In this document: piece by piece, positions 1 through 8,556 of the stretch
Layout: the number at the start of each line of letters is the position of its first letter
Position numbering within the stretch: the first letter of the stretch is position 1
Source: Lentimicrobiaceae bacterium
GTDB taxonomy: Bacteria > Bacteroidota > Bacteroidia > Bacteroidales > Lentimicrobiaceae
Direction: 5' to 3'
NCBI GenBank assembly: GCA_020636745.1
Contig: JACJXH010000001.1
Location: 558,001 to 622,000, forward strand
Length of the DNA stretch: 64,000 bases
The notes under the pieces: generated by a model
Told to the model about the DNA's origin: nothing
The model's database searches: none
Seen by the model: only the letters and a program-made list of their open reading frames with translations
Made by a program: the position numbers and the translations under genes

Positions 1-1603
1 TTACAGATTTTACAAATTCTTTGTCAGACAAACCGGCTGCATTGATTTTTACATTGAGGAATGCCCCTATCACAGCCGAGCGAACGGCAAGGGCGCCCAC
101 ACCTGCATCGGTAACAGAGTTTGGGTTTCCTGTTTCAGCCATTGCTTTAATAATTTCCAGTGTTTCAAAAGATTTTTTCATAACACGAAACGGAATTTCA
201 ATGGCATACCTTGTTGCATCCTGGATGGCAGCAGTTCTGGCAGCTTTCTCGGCATCGTTGCTTTTGGGGAGTCCGAAGGCATCCATAATTTTATTAAAAG
301 CATTGGTGTCTTCATCAACCAGATGCAGAAGCTCGTCTTTCAGCAACTGGCCTTTTTCTGCCCAGATAGAGAATTCTTCCCAGCGGTCGTCCCAGCCTGG
401 TTTGTGTGAAGAAAGATTGGCTACCATAGTGCCCAATGAAATGCCCAGTGCACCCATATAGGCTGAAATTGAACCTCCGCCCGGAGCTGGTGATTCTGAT
501 GCGGTTTCATCGGCAAAGCCGGCACAGCTTAAATCAATCAGTTTTTTCTGCGATTTGTCGCGCAGTACGTATTCAATGATTTTTTCTTCCGGGTTAAACG
601 GTTTGAGGTCGTCGAGCCCAAGTGATTTTACGGCTATTTTTATCAGTTCGGCTTCTGAAACACCAACTGAACGATTTTGCTTACGCAGGAAATACTTACC
701 GGCATCAGTAAATACTTTTAACGGAGCTAATCCTACCAGTTCAGAGCCGGTTACCCTCATACCCCGGTCCTGCGCTTTTTTACATGCTTCTTCAAAAGCA
801 ACATGCACCGGGGTAATGCTGATGTTAGTCAGGTTTATTGAAACCTGGGCAATGCCATATTCTTCAATAAACCAGCCAATTGCTTTACAGGCTTTGAGTG
901 TACCGGGTATGTTGATTTGATTGCCATGCTCATCTTTCATAATCTTGCCGTTTACGGTGTTTCCTTCGCGCATGGGGCGGCCTTTCTCCCTGATGTCGAA
1001 GGCAACGGCATTGGCTCTTCGTGTTGAGGTTGTGTTGAGGTTTACATTGTAAGCCACCAGAAAATCGCGGGCTCCTACAGCAATTGCACCGGTTTTAGGC
1101 AGAAATGTTGCAGGCCCGAAATCAGGTTTCCATTCAGCGTTGCTGAGCTTTTGCGGCAATCCTTCGTATTCGCCTGAACGGCAGTTGGCCAGATTTTTGC
1201 GAACGGTTGTCAGGGCTGCATCTTCATAGCAATAAACCGGAATGCCCAGTTCTGTGCCTATTCTCTCAGCAAGCCGGTGTGCATATTGAACCGTTTCTTC
1301 CATGCTAATATTGGCAATGGGAACAAGCGGACATACATCTGTTGCGCCAAAACGGGGGTGCGCGCCGGTGTGTTTGCTCATGTCAATCAATTCCATGGCT
1401 TTTTTTACAGCTTTAAATGCTGCTTCAATAACCTGCTCTGGCTCTCCGGCTATGGTTACTACCGTGCGGTTGGTAGCTGCGCCCGGATCAACATCCAGCA
1501 GCTGAACGCCTTCAACTGTTTGCATCTGATCCGTAATCTGTTTAATTATTGTCAGGTCGCGACCTTCGCTGAAATTAGGAACACATTCGATGATTTGTTT
1601 CAT
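1..1603 (-). CDS. ftcD: Glutamate formimidoyltransferase / formiminotetrahydrofolate cyclodeaminase (partial, C-terminus cut by window edge)
   Basis: Bifunctional enzyme of histidine catabolism. It moves the formimino group from formiminoglutamate to tetrahydrofolate and then deaminates the product to methenyl-THF. The reading frame opens with ATG at 1603 (MKQIIECVPNFSEGRD) and stays open to base 1 (534 codons). The formyltransferase domain (about 1-330) has KHTGAHPRFGATDVCP with the catalytic His at residue 82. The cyclodeaminase domain follows from about residue 360 and has the folate-loop motif SPAPGGGS. The last visible residues are VKSV. Family members run to roughly 560 residues, so about 25 are missing. 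The TTA at bases 1-3 is not in frame and is not its stop. It lies 199 bp downstream of hutI on the same strand and probably shares its promoter. Product assignment is firm. Confidence 0.93.
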   Translation of the reverse strand, partial: MKQIIECVPNFSEGRDLTIIKQITDQMQTVEGVQLLDVDPGAATNRTVVTIAGEPEQVIEAAFKAVKKAMELIDMSKHTGAHPRFGATDVCPLVPIANISMEETVQYAHRLAERIGTELGIPVYCYEDAALTTVRKNLANCRSGEYEGLPQKLSNAEWKPDFGPATFLPKTGAIAVGARDFLVAYNVNLNTTSTRRANAVAFDIREKGRPMREGNTVNGKIMKDEHGNQINIPGTLKACKAIGWFIEEYGIAQVSINLTNISITPVHVAFEEACKKAQDRGMRVTGSELVGLAPLKVFTDAGKYFLRKQNRSVGVSEAELIKIAVKSLGLDDLKPFNPEEKIIEYVLRDKSQKKLIDLSCAGFADETASESPAPGGGSISAYMGALGISLGTMVANLSSHKPGWDDRWEEFSIWAEKGQLLKDELLHLVDEDTNAFNKIMDAFGLPKSNDAEKAARTAAIQDATRYAIEIPFRVMKKSFETLEIIKAMAETGNPNSVTDAGVGALAVRSAVIGAFLNVKINAAGLSDKEFVKSV

Positions 1604-1802
1604 ATCTGGTGAGTTATTTTTGAGTTTCCTGTGATCTTGATTTTTGGATTCATTGACTGATGCCGGAAATGTGAATGGAAATGTTCATGTTTGATTTTTT
1701 TCCGGCTTAATTCTCAGAAATGATTTTCCCAAGTCGTGTTTTTATCAGGTTGATGTTTGTTTTGATTTCCTGGCAGTTGTTGCAGATGAACAGGTTTTAT
1801 CA

Positions 1803-3059
1803 TCATTCAATGATTTTTCCATTCAGAATCACTGTTTCAACTTTATTGCTTCCGAAAGCATAGGGCATAAATTCAACAGAAGGGATAGGTTTGGTAATAA
1901 AAATATTGGCTGTTTTGCCAACAGTAATGCTTCCCAGTTCATCACTGACACCCATGGCATAGGCTCCGTTTAATGTACATGCATTGATGGCTTCTTCTGG
2001 AGTCATCCTGAACATGATGCTTCCCATTGACAGGATAAGCTGCATGTTTCCAGAAGGGGAGGAGCCCGGGTTAAAGTCACTTGCTAAAGCGACCGGAAGG
2101 CCTGCATCAATCATTTTGCGAACCGGAGCATGTTGCATATTCAGAAAAAATGCGGCGCCAGGCAAGAGGGTAGGCATAGTTTCAGAGTTAAGTAATGCTT
2201 CTATTTCTTCATCGCCGGTAAATTCAAGATGGTCAACCGAAAGGGCATCATATTTTACACCTACCTGAATGCCTCCCGAATAATCAAGCTCATTGGCATG
2301 GATTTTAGGTTTCAGACCATGCTTGATGCCTGCCATGAGGATGCTTTCTGTTTCTTCAGGAGTAAAAAATCCTTTATCGCAAAAAACATCAATAAAGTCG
2401 GCCATATGACCTGAAGCAACAACCGGAATCATTTCATTGATAATCAAATCAACATATTCTCCTTGGCGGCCACGGTATTCTTCAGGAACCGCATGTGCAC
2501 CCAAAAATGTGGCACGGATGGTGAGCGGACTCAGGGCCTGAAGTTTCCTGATGACGCGCAACATTTTTAACTCATCCTCAGTATTTAGTCCATATCCACT
2601 TTTTATTTCAACCGCACCCGTTCCCAGGGCCATCATTTCATTCAATCGCAACATGGCATCTTCGGTCAGTTCTTCTTCAGTAGCTTCGTGAAGGCGTTTG
2701 GCTGAGTTGAGAATCCCTCCGCCACGTTTTGCAATTTCTTCATATGACAAGCCTTTGATCTTGTCAACATATTCAATTTCGCGACTTCCGGCATATACCA
2801 GGTGAGTGTGTGAGTCACAGAATGATGGAAAAACCATACCTCCGCGTGCGTTGATTATTTTGCAGTCGTCAGGGTCAATTACATATTGGTCAGCCTTTGC
2901 GGCATCCCCAAAAGCGCTTATTTTTCCATCTTCAATCAGCAAAAAGGCATTGTCAATACTTTCCAGTTCTGACATCGCTTTGCCAGCTTTAAGCAAAACT
3001 CCTTCTTTTTCAATGCCTGCAAGTTTTTTGATATTGGTAATCAGTATTTTTCCCGCCAT
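1803..3059 (-). CDS. hutI: Imidazolonepropionase
   Basis: Hydrolyses 4-imidazolone-5-propionate to N-formimino-L-glutamate, the third step of histidine degradation; its product is the substrate of the neighbouring ftcD. An amidohydrolase-fold, metal-dependent cytosolic enzyme of 418 residues, the normal family length. Metal ligands are visible: H84 and H86 in FCDSHTHLVYAG, H254 in HANELD, and D328 in ASDFNPGSSPSGN; H277 (SVDHLEF) is also present. The frame can be extended to a TTG at 3068, but ATG at 3059 (MAGKILITN) fits the family and is preferred. A good Bacteroidota promoter lies about 57 bp upstream. hutU and hutH are not in the window. Confidence 0.95.
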   Translation of the reverse strand: MAGKILITNIKKLAGIEKEGVLLKAGKAMSELESIDNAFLLIEDGKISAFGDAAKADQYVIDPDDCKIINARGGMVFPSFCDSHTHLVYAGSREIEYVDKIKGLSYEEIAKRGGGILNSAKRLHEATEEELTEDAMLRLNEMMALGTGAVEIKSGYGLNTEDELKMLRVIRKLQALSPLTIRATFLGAHAVPEEYRGRQGEYVDLIINEMIPVVASGHMADFIDVFCDKGFFTPEETESILMAGIKHGLKPKIHANELDYSGGIQVGVKYDALSVDHLEFTGDEEIEALLNSETMPTLLPGAAFFLNMQHAPVRKMIDAGLPVALASDFNPGSSPSGNMQLILSMGSIMFRMTPEEAINACTLNGAYAMGVSDELGSITVGKTANIFITKPIPSVEFMPYAFGSNKVETVILNGKIIE

Positions 3060-3115
3060 TTTGTACAAAGGTTTTAATTCTTCCGGATAACCAGAGGTTC
3101 ATTTTCTGTCGGTGG

Positions 3116-3145
3116 CAAAGTTAGTAAATCAGATTCAGCCGCAAT
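3116..3145 (-). promoter_or_regulatory. Candidate promoter of the hutI-ftcD unit
   Basis: On the minus strand TAACTTTG (3116-3123) matches the Bacteroidota -7 consensus TAnnTTTG exactly. ATTG at 3142-3145 is a three-of-four match to the -33 TTTG element with an 18-nt spacer. This places the start site about 50 nt before the hutI ATG. Confidence 0.5.
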
Positions 3146-3146
3146 A

Positions 3147-3552
3147 CTTTCAGGCTATTATTGTCTCACTGTTTTTGTTTTTCTGATGAGGTTGAATGAG
3201 CACCTGATAAAGTCAATGTGTCATTTTTAAGATGCTGAAATTCAAAAGTGTAGTATCGGTGTCTTGCGTAATTGCCTGCTTCTGTCACTCTGTCTGAATC
3301 ATCATGGCGATTAATTTTCATATCAGGCCTTCGTGTTTACCCATCTGGTGAATGCTTGAATAACTGAAGTGAGGCAAATTAACGACCATTATTAATTAGT
3401 TAAAGTTGTGATAATGAGTTGAAAAACAATGGCATAAATAAATGTTTTAAAGACTTGCAATGACGAAAAACGCCTTATGATCTTGTTTTTTTAGCCTTAT
3501 TTCCGACAATTAGCTGTTTTTTTTGTTATAAAAGAGACACAAACTTTGAATT
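3147..3552. other. Intergenic region between divergent hutI and the subtilisin gene
   Basis: About 400 bp with no convincing gene. It is AT-rich. Just before the plus-strand start there is AAACTTTG (3541-3548), one base off the -7 consensus, with TTTG 15 nt upstream (3522-3525); the spacing is short, so I do not call it a promoter. No hairpin or repeat stood out. Confidence 0.5.
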
Positions 3553-6240
3553 ATGGATACTCTTTTTATTCGCTTTAAGCGCTTTTTTTACCTGCAAATG
3601 CTATTGGCAGGCACTATCTTATTTTTCATCAATCCCCTGGTCGGACAAACTGTATATCAGGATTACCACGATGGAAGGATTTATTTGAAATACAAGGATA
3701 ATATTGTTCCTCAGTTTTCGGTCAGGTCAGATAATAAGGTTGATATAGAGGATGTTCCTGCTGTTTCGGCTTTGAGAAATTCTTACAGGCTTAAAGATTT
3801 ATCCAGGCCGTTTGATTTGAATCATGATCAAAAGCTCAGTCGCACCTTGATGCTGGAATTTGAAGATTTTGAGAAAGTAGATGAGATCATAAATCAATTG
3901 AAGTCTTCACCCGACCTGGAATATGTTGAACGTGTTCCTTATGATCGGATAGATTTTTCGCCCAACGATACGTTATATACGCTTTACAACGGACCTCAAA
4001 ACTGGAATTGGCATCTGGAGCGTATCCAGGCTGATTTGGCCTGGGATATTACCAAAGGTTCGCCTGAAATAAAGGTAGCCATTGTAGATAATGCTGTTTG
4101 GGTGGATCATCCTGATTTGGCCGGCAAAATTGTGGCTCAACGCGATACCTATTATAATACGGATAATCCTAACCCGCCTTCAACCGGAGATCCTGCTGAA
4201 TGGTCGCATGGAACGCATTGTGCCGGGCTTGCCGCAGCAAGCAGTAATAATGAAATAGGGGTGGCTTCGGTCGGATTTGATGTAAGTATTATTGCTGTTA
4301 AAGCAGCTGCCAATACAAATGCCAACAGTATTTATGGTTATACTGGAATTCAATGGGCTGCAGCCAATGGTGCTGATGTTATCAGTATGTCGTGGGGAGG
4401 CTCCGGATATTCGCAAACCAATCAAAATTTAATCAATACTATTTCTAACATGGGAATTGTATTGTTAGGAGCTGCCGGAAACGATAACGTAACAACTCCG
4501 CACTATCCTTCGGCCTATGCCAACGTTATTTCAGTCGCATCTACTGATTGGAATGATGCAAAAAGCGATTTTTCAAACTACAGCACTACAGTAGACGTAA
4601 GTGCTCCGGGCGGAGTAAGCTCTCCTGGCCCTGCAGGATTAATGAGCACAACATTCAATGCTTCTAATTATGGAAATTACGACCTTTCACAGGGAACTTC
4701 CATGTCAACCCCTGTTGCGGCAGGCCTAGCCGGTTTGGTGTTGTCCATCAATCCTTTGCTTACACCGGCACAGGTTGAAAATATTCTGAAATCAACTGCT
4801 GATGATATATATGGCGTAAATCCTGATTATGTGGGTATGTTGGGTGCGGGCAGAATTAATGCCTATCAGGCGGTGCTTCACACTCCATTTGAACCCACTG
4901 CTGCTTTTGAAACACCGGTTACCACGATACTTCCAGGTGGAGAAGGAATCAGCTTCACTGATAAATCAACCGGAGTGCCTTCTTCATGGTCATGGACTTT
5001 TGAAGGTGCCATTCCTGCAGGTTCAACCGAGCAGAATCCTGAAAATATTGTTTATCCCGTTGCAGGAACCTTTGATGTAAGTCTTACTGTTACCAATGAC
5101 TTCGGAACCCATACCATTACCTATCCCGATTATATTACAGTAACTGATTCGCCTTCACCTTATGTAAACATCAGTGTGAGCGATACCACGCCATGCATTA
5201 GCAGCGCAGTGGTGTTGAATGATTTATCATTATATAACCCCGATGCCTGGGAATGGTCAATTTCGCCCTCCACGTATGAGTTGGCCGCCGGAAGCAATCT
5301 GAATATGCAGAACCCTGAAGTGCTTTTTAAGGTTCCGGGTTTGTATTCTGTGAGCCTGAATGCCTCAAATGCTAACGGAATGTCGACCTTAAATTTGCCC
5401 GATTTTATTCATGTTAAAGGAGCTGTTCCGTTTTATTCAGTGGATTATGAGGATGGAATGCCAGGTTATTTTGAGCTGTGGGATACGGTTAAATCGCAAT
5501 CGGCTATTGATAAATATGCAGCCAATCAAAGTGCATTTGGTTTGCATTTCCACGGCGATCCTGTTCCGGTTGGATGGAAGGGTAGTCCAACCGCAGCAAC
5601 GCCTGAACAGGCTTGGGTTGAAAACCGACAGTTTCATAGCGAAGCTCATATATGTGGCGTAGATGGAACCGGCATACAAAATCTGGCTTTGGAGCTTGAT
5701 CTCAGGCAAACTTACAGCCTTGGCCCCCGTTACTCATGGTTCAGAGTGCTGGTCAATGGCCAACAGATAGCAAGCGATGATGGAATTTCAGATTTTAACC
5801 CTGTAACAGCAGGAGATGACCCCTGGCAGAGAATTACATTTGATCTTTCACAATGGGCAGGTTCCATTTTTGATATCACTCTGCAGGCATGTAACCGTTT
5901 TTCAAATCAATTGCAGGGCGAGGGAGATAATGTTTTTATTGACAATGTAAGTATATCCAACACAACATCAATTCCGGTTGTGGCTAAATTAAAGCCTGAA
6001 ATCAGTGTGTTTCCCAATCCTTCAAATGGTGTGTTCAACATTGCTTTAAATACTTCGAAAGAGGTTAGTGCCATAAGGGTTGTTTCATTGCTGGGAAATG
6101 TTGTTTATGCCAGTGGTAAGGAAATAATTGGGAGTAATGGTCTCAAAAGTATCGACTTATCTGGTTTACCTGCAGGCATTTATCTGTTGTCTGTCAATAG
6201 CGGATCTGAACAGCTGAATAAGCGGATTGTGATAAAGTAA
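3553..6240 (+). CDS. Secreted subtilisin-like (S8) protease with PKD domains and T9SS sorting domain
   Basis: Predicted extracellular serine protease of 895 residues. It has an N-terminal hydrophobic signal (residues 12-32) and a propeptide-like stretch up to about 130. The S8 catalytic domain (about 145-440) carries the triad D179 (AIVDNAVWVDHPD), H219 (HGTHCAGLA) and S383 (GTSMSTPVAAG). A PKD-type domain follows at about 450-535 (STGVPSSWSWTF, GTFDVSLTVTN), then a second PKD-like module, and then a beta-sandwich region ending near 810. The last 80 residues (ISVFPNPSNGVFNI to KRIVIK) form a type-A T9SS C-terminal sorting domain, so export through T9SS and surface anchoring or release is expected. 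It is monocistronic: a terminator follows within 25 bp. The substrate is unknown. Confidence 0.92.
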   Translation: MDTLFIRFKRFFYLQMLLAGTILFFINPLVGQTVYQDYHDGRIYLKYKDNIVPQFSVRSDNKVDIEDVPAVSALRNSYRLKDLSRPFDLNHDQKLSRTLMLEFEDFEKVDEIINQLKSSPDLEYVERVPYDRIDFSPNDTLYTLYNGPQNWNWHLERIQADLAWDITKGSPEIKVAIVDNAVWVDHPDLAGKIVAQRDTYYNTDNPNPPSTGDPAEWSHGTHCAGLAAASSNNEIGVASVGFDVSIIAVKAAANTNANSIYGYTGIQWAAANGADVISMSWGGSGYSQTNQNLINTISNMGIVLLGAAGNDNVTTPHYPSAYANVISVASTDWNDAKSDFSNYSTTVDVSAPGGVSSPGPAGLMSTTFNASNYGNYDLSQGTSMSTPVAAGLAGLVLSINPLLTPAQVENILKSTADDIYGVNPDYVGMLGAGRINAYQAVLHTPFEPTAAFETPVTTILPGGEGISFTDKSTGVPSSWSWTFEGAIPAGSTEQNPENIVYPVAGTFDVSLTVTNDFGTHTITYPDYITVTDSPSPYVNISVSDTTPCISSAVVLNDLSLYNPDAWEWSISPSTYELAAGSNLNMQNPEVLFKVPGLYSVSLNASNANGMSTLNLPDFIHVKGAVPFYSVDYEDGMPGYFELWDTVKSQSAIDKYAANQSAFGLHFHGDPVPVGWKGSPTAATPEQAWVENRQFHSEAHICGVDGTGIQNLALELDLRQTYSLGPRYSWFRVLVNGQQIASDDGISDFNPVTAGDDPWQRITFDLSQWAGSIFDITLQACNRFSNQLQGEGDNVFIDNVSISNTTSIPVVAKLKPEISVFPNPSNGVFNIALNTSKEVSAIRVVSLLGNVVYASGKEIIGSNGLKSIDLSGLPAGIYLLSVNSGSEQLNKRIVIK

Positions 6241-6261
6241 TTGCAGAATAGCTGAGAATAA

Positions 6262-6297
6262 AATGCTTTAACAGTTTAAGTTAAGGCATTTTTTTTT
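6262..6297 (+). terminator. Rho-independent terminator after the subtilisin gene
   Basis: An 11-bp stem, AATGCTTTAAC (6262-6272) with GTTAAGGCATT (6280-6290), contains one G-U pair and a 7-nt loop, and is followed directly by an uninterrupted T run. Confidence 0.85.
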
Positions 6298-6304
6298 ATT
6301 TTTG
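6297..6304 (+). promoter_or_regulatory. Candidate -7 promoter element for the first C10 peptidase gene
   Basis: TATTTTTG matches TAnnTTTG and starts within the T tract of the preceding terminator, 35 bp before the ATG at 6340. No good -33 TTTG is visible, so this is tentative. Confidence 0.4.
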
Positions 6305-6339
6305 GCGTCACCATTAACAATAATTTAATCAAATCAGGT

Positions 6340-8460
6340 ATGAAACTTGGAAAATTACTCAGCCTTGCTATTGCTATAGTTCTGGCATCCAATGCTTTTG
6401 CAGGCATTGTAACCCCAAACAATGCAGCAACTGTTGCTCAGGGTTTTATTTATGAACAGATGGTTCAAAAAGGTGAAGCTCTCAACTTTAATGATATTCA
6501 ACTGGAAGTTGTTAAAGTTCAGGAATATAACGGACAGCCTGTATTCTATGCTTTTAATGTAACCCGTGGCGGTTATGTTGTTATTTCAGCAGATGATATT
6601 TATACACCGGTAATCGGATATTCATCAACAGGCAGCTTTCCATCAATGGATGAGAATCTGAATTTCAGAAGTTTCATGATGAGTTATGCTGAGCAAATTG
6701 ACTTTGGCCGCAGCAATAATGCACGGGCTGAAGCTTCAACCGTTCAGGCCTGGGATTACTACAGCAATCTTTCTTCAGCCAGGGTTAGTCTGGATGGATA
6801 CCGTGATGTTGAACCTTTACTGACCATCTTATGGAATCAGGATTATCCTTACAATGCATATTGTCCTGAAGATGCAGCCGGTCCTGGTGGACGGGTGTAT
6901 GCCGGTTGTGTTGCAACTGCCATGTCGATGATTATGACATACTACCGCTATCCGGAAGTGGGTATAGGAAGTTATTCATATAATTGTCCTCCTTATGGAA
7001 CCTTAACTGCCAACTTTGGTCAAACCCATTATAACTGGGATGCGATGCTTAATTCAATCAATGCTGGCAATGGTCAGGCTGTGAACGCAGTAGCCGAACT
7101 TCAGTATCACTGCGGTGTTGCGGTAAGAATGGGTTATGCTCCTGATGGTTCAGGCGCCTATAGTGCTGATGTACCCAATGCAATTAAAAATTATTTTGGT
7201 TACTCAACCTCAGCTCAGTATCTGCAAAAGATGGCTTATACACTTGCCGTTTGGGAAGGTATGCTCAAAACCAGTATTGATGAGATGAAACCTTTATATT
7301 ACAGCGGTCAGAGTCCTGATGGTGGTCATGCTTTTGTATGCGATGGTTATCAGGAAACAGCCTCAGGAAATCTTTTCCATTTTAATTTTGGATGGAGTGG
7401 CTCCGGCAATGGTTTCTTTACATTGAGTGATGTAGGCGGTTTTAGCAGTCAGCAGGGAATGGTTAGAAATTTTATTCCTAATCCAGCCAATTATCCTTAT
7501 GATTGTGATGCACATGTTATTACTACTCCTCTGGGTATTTTTGAAGATCGCAGCGGCCCATTGGGCAATTATCTGGCCAACAGCGCCTGCTCATGGTTGA
7601 TTGACCCTTCAGATTCAGTTAATTCAATTTCTATCAATTTTAATTCACTGTTACTCGGAACCGGCGACAGTATCAAAATTTATGACGGAGAAAATGAAAA
7701 TGCTCCTATGCTCGCTGCTTACGGACAAGGTTCCTCAACCTCTCAGGTAACTTCAACAGGCAGTAAAATGTTTGTTCGTTTTATTACTGATGGTTCTGAT
7801 GAAGCTCAGGGTTTCCAGGCAGAATTTAATTCTTCATACCCGGTATACTGTACAAGTAGTATTACCAACCTGACAGACCCAATTGGCTCTTTCTCAGATG
7901 GCAGCGGGGAGCATAATTATAACAACAGCACCGTTTGTAAGTGGAAAATTATGCCGGGTGTTGGTGCTCAGGATCTTACTTTAGCTTTTACTTCTTTTGA
8001 TCTCGAACCTGATAAAGATAATCTGAGGGTTTATGCCATTCCAACCAATGAATTATTGGCTAACCTTTCAGGAAATACAATTCCTGAGCCTATTGTTTCT
8101 CCTACCGGTCAGATGATGATCATGTTCTCAACCAATGGGTTCAATAACTTTCAGGGATTTGATGCTGAGTATTATATCTCAAATGTGGGAACAACTGAGC
8201 AGGATTTTGCAAAAAACCTTGCAGTATATCCCAACCCGGCTTCGGGCTACACTCAGATCAAATTTAACCTTCAGCAATCATCACAGGTAAATTTCAGTAT
8301 TTTTAATCTTGTTGGTGAACAGGTTTATAATGAAACTTCCAGCATTTTGGCCGGATTTGTTGATAAAACCCTGCAGTTAGGCAATATCGCCAAAGGTGTT
8401 TATGTACTCCGCATCAATAGTGATCAGGGTAGCATCTCACGCAGGCTTGTGATTAACTAA
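6340..8460 (+). CDS. Secreted C10 (streptopain-like) cysteine peptidase with two CUB domains and T9SS sorting domain
   Basis: Predicted secreted cysteine protease of 706 residues. It has a signal peptide (1-21, ending SNAFAG) and a streptopain-type inhibitory propeptide (about 25-130, GGYVVISADDIYTPVIGYS). The C10 catalytic domain (about 160-380) has nucleophile C190 in YAGCVATAMSMIM and catalytic H330 in GGHAFVCDGY. The downstream motif reads HFNFGWSGSGNGFF; most relatives, including the neighbouring paralogue, have Trp at the second Phe position. Two CUB-like domains follow (about 386-505 and 505-620; FEDRSGPLGNY, SIKIYDG; FSDGSGEHNYNN). A T9SS sorting domain ends the protein (LAVYPNPASGYTQ to RRLVIN). 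It has its own terminator and is followed by a close paralogue. Confidence 0.92.
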   Translation: MKLGKLLSLAIAIVLASNAFAGIVTPNNAATVAQGFIYEQMVQKGEALNFNDIQLEVVKVQEYNGQPVFYAFNVTRGGYVVISADDIYTPVIGYSSTGSFPSMDENLNFRSFMMSYAEQIDFGRSNNARAEASTVQAWDYYSNLSSARVSLDGYRDVEPLLTILWNQDYPYNAYCPEDAAGPGGRVYAGCVATAMSMIMTYYRYPEVGIGSYSYNCPPYGTLTANFGQTHYNWDAMLNSINAGNGQAVNAVAELQYHCGVAVRMGYAPDGSGAYSADVPNAIKNYFGYSTSAQYLQKMAYTLAVWEGMLKTSIDEMKPLYYSGQSPDGGHAFVCDGYQETASGNLFHFNFGWSGSGNGFFTLSDVGGFSSQQGMVRNFIPNPANYPYDCDAHVITTPLGIFEDRSGPLGNYLANSACSWLIDPSDSVNSISINFNSLLLGTGDSIKIYDGENENAPMLAAYGQGSSTSQVTSTGSKMFVRFITDGSDEAQGFQAEFNSSYPVYCTSSITNLTDPIGSFSDGSGEHNYNNSTVCKWKIMPGVGAQDLTLAFTSFDLEPDKDNLRVYAIPTNELLANLSGNTIPEPIVSPTGQMMIMFSTNGFNNFQGFDAEYYISNVGTTEQDFAKNLAVYPNPASGYTQIKFNLQQSSQVNFSIFNLVGEQVYNETSSILAGFVDKTLQLGNIAKGVYVLRINSDQGSISRRLVIN

Positions 8461-8482
8461 AATAATTTTAAATTTTTTATCA

Positions 8483-8512
8483 GAGGCTTTCGTAACAGAA
8501 AGCCTCTTTTTT
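8483..8512 (+). terminator. Terminator after the first C10 peptidase gene
   Basis: A perfect 9-bp stem, GAGGCTTTC (8483-8491) with GAAAGCCTC (8498-8506), has a 6-nt loop and is followed by six Ts. Confidence 0.9.
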
Positions 8513-8556
8513 AATAGGTTGTCAACCAGGTTGAATCTCTGATAAACACTTGCCTT

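Noticed and set aside
1..3. TTA at the window start as the ftcD stop
   Set aside because: It is one base out of the ftcD frame; the in-frame codons read V-K-S-V to the edge, so the gene is truncated by the window.
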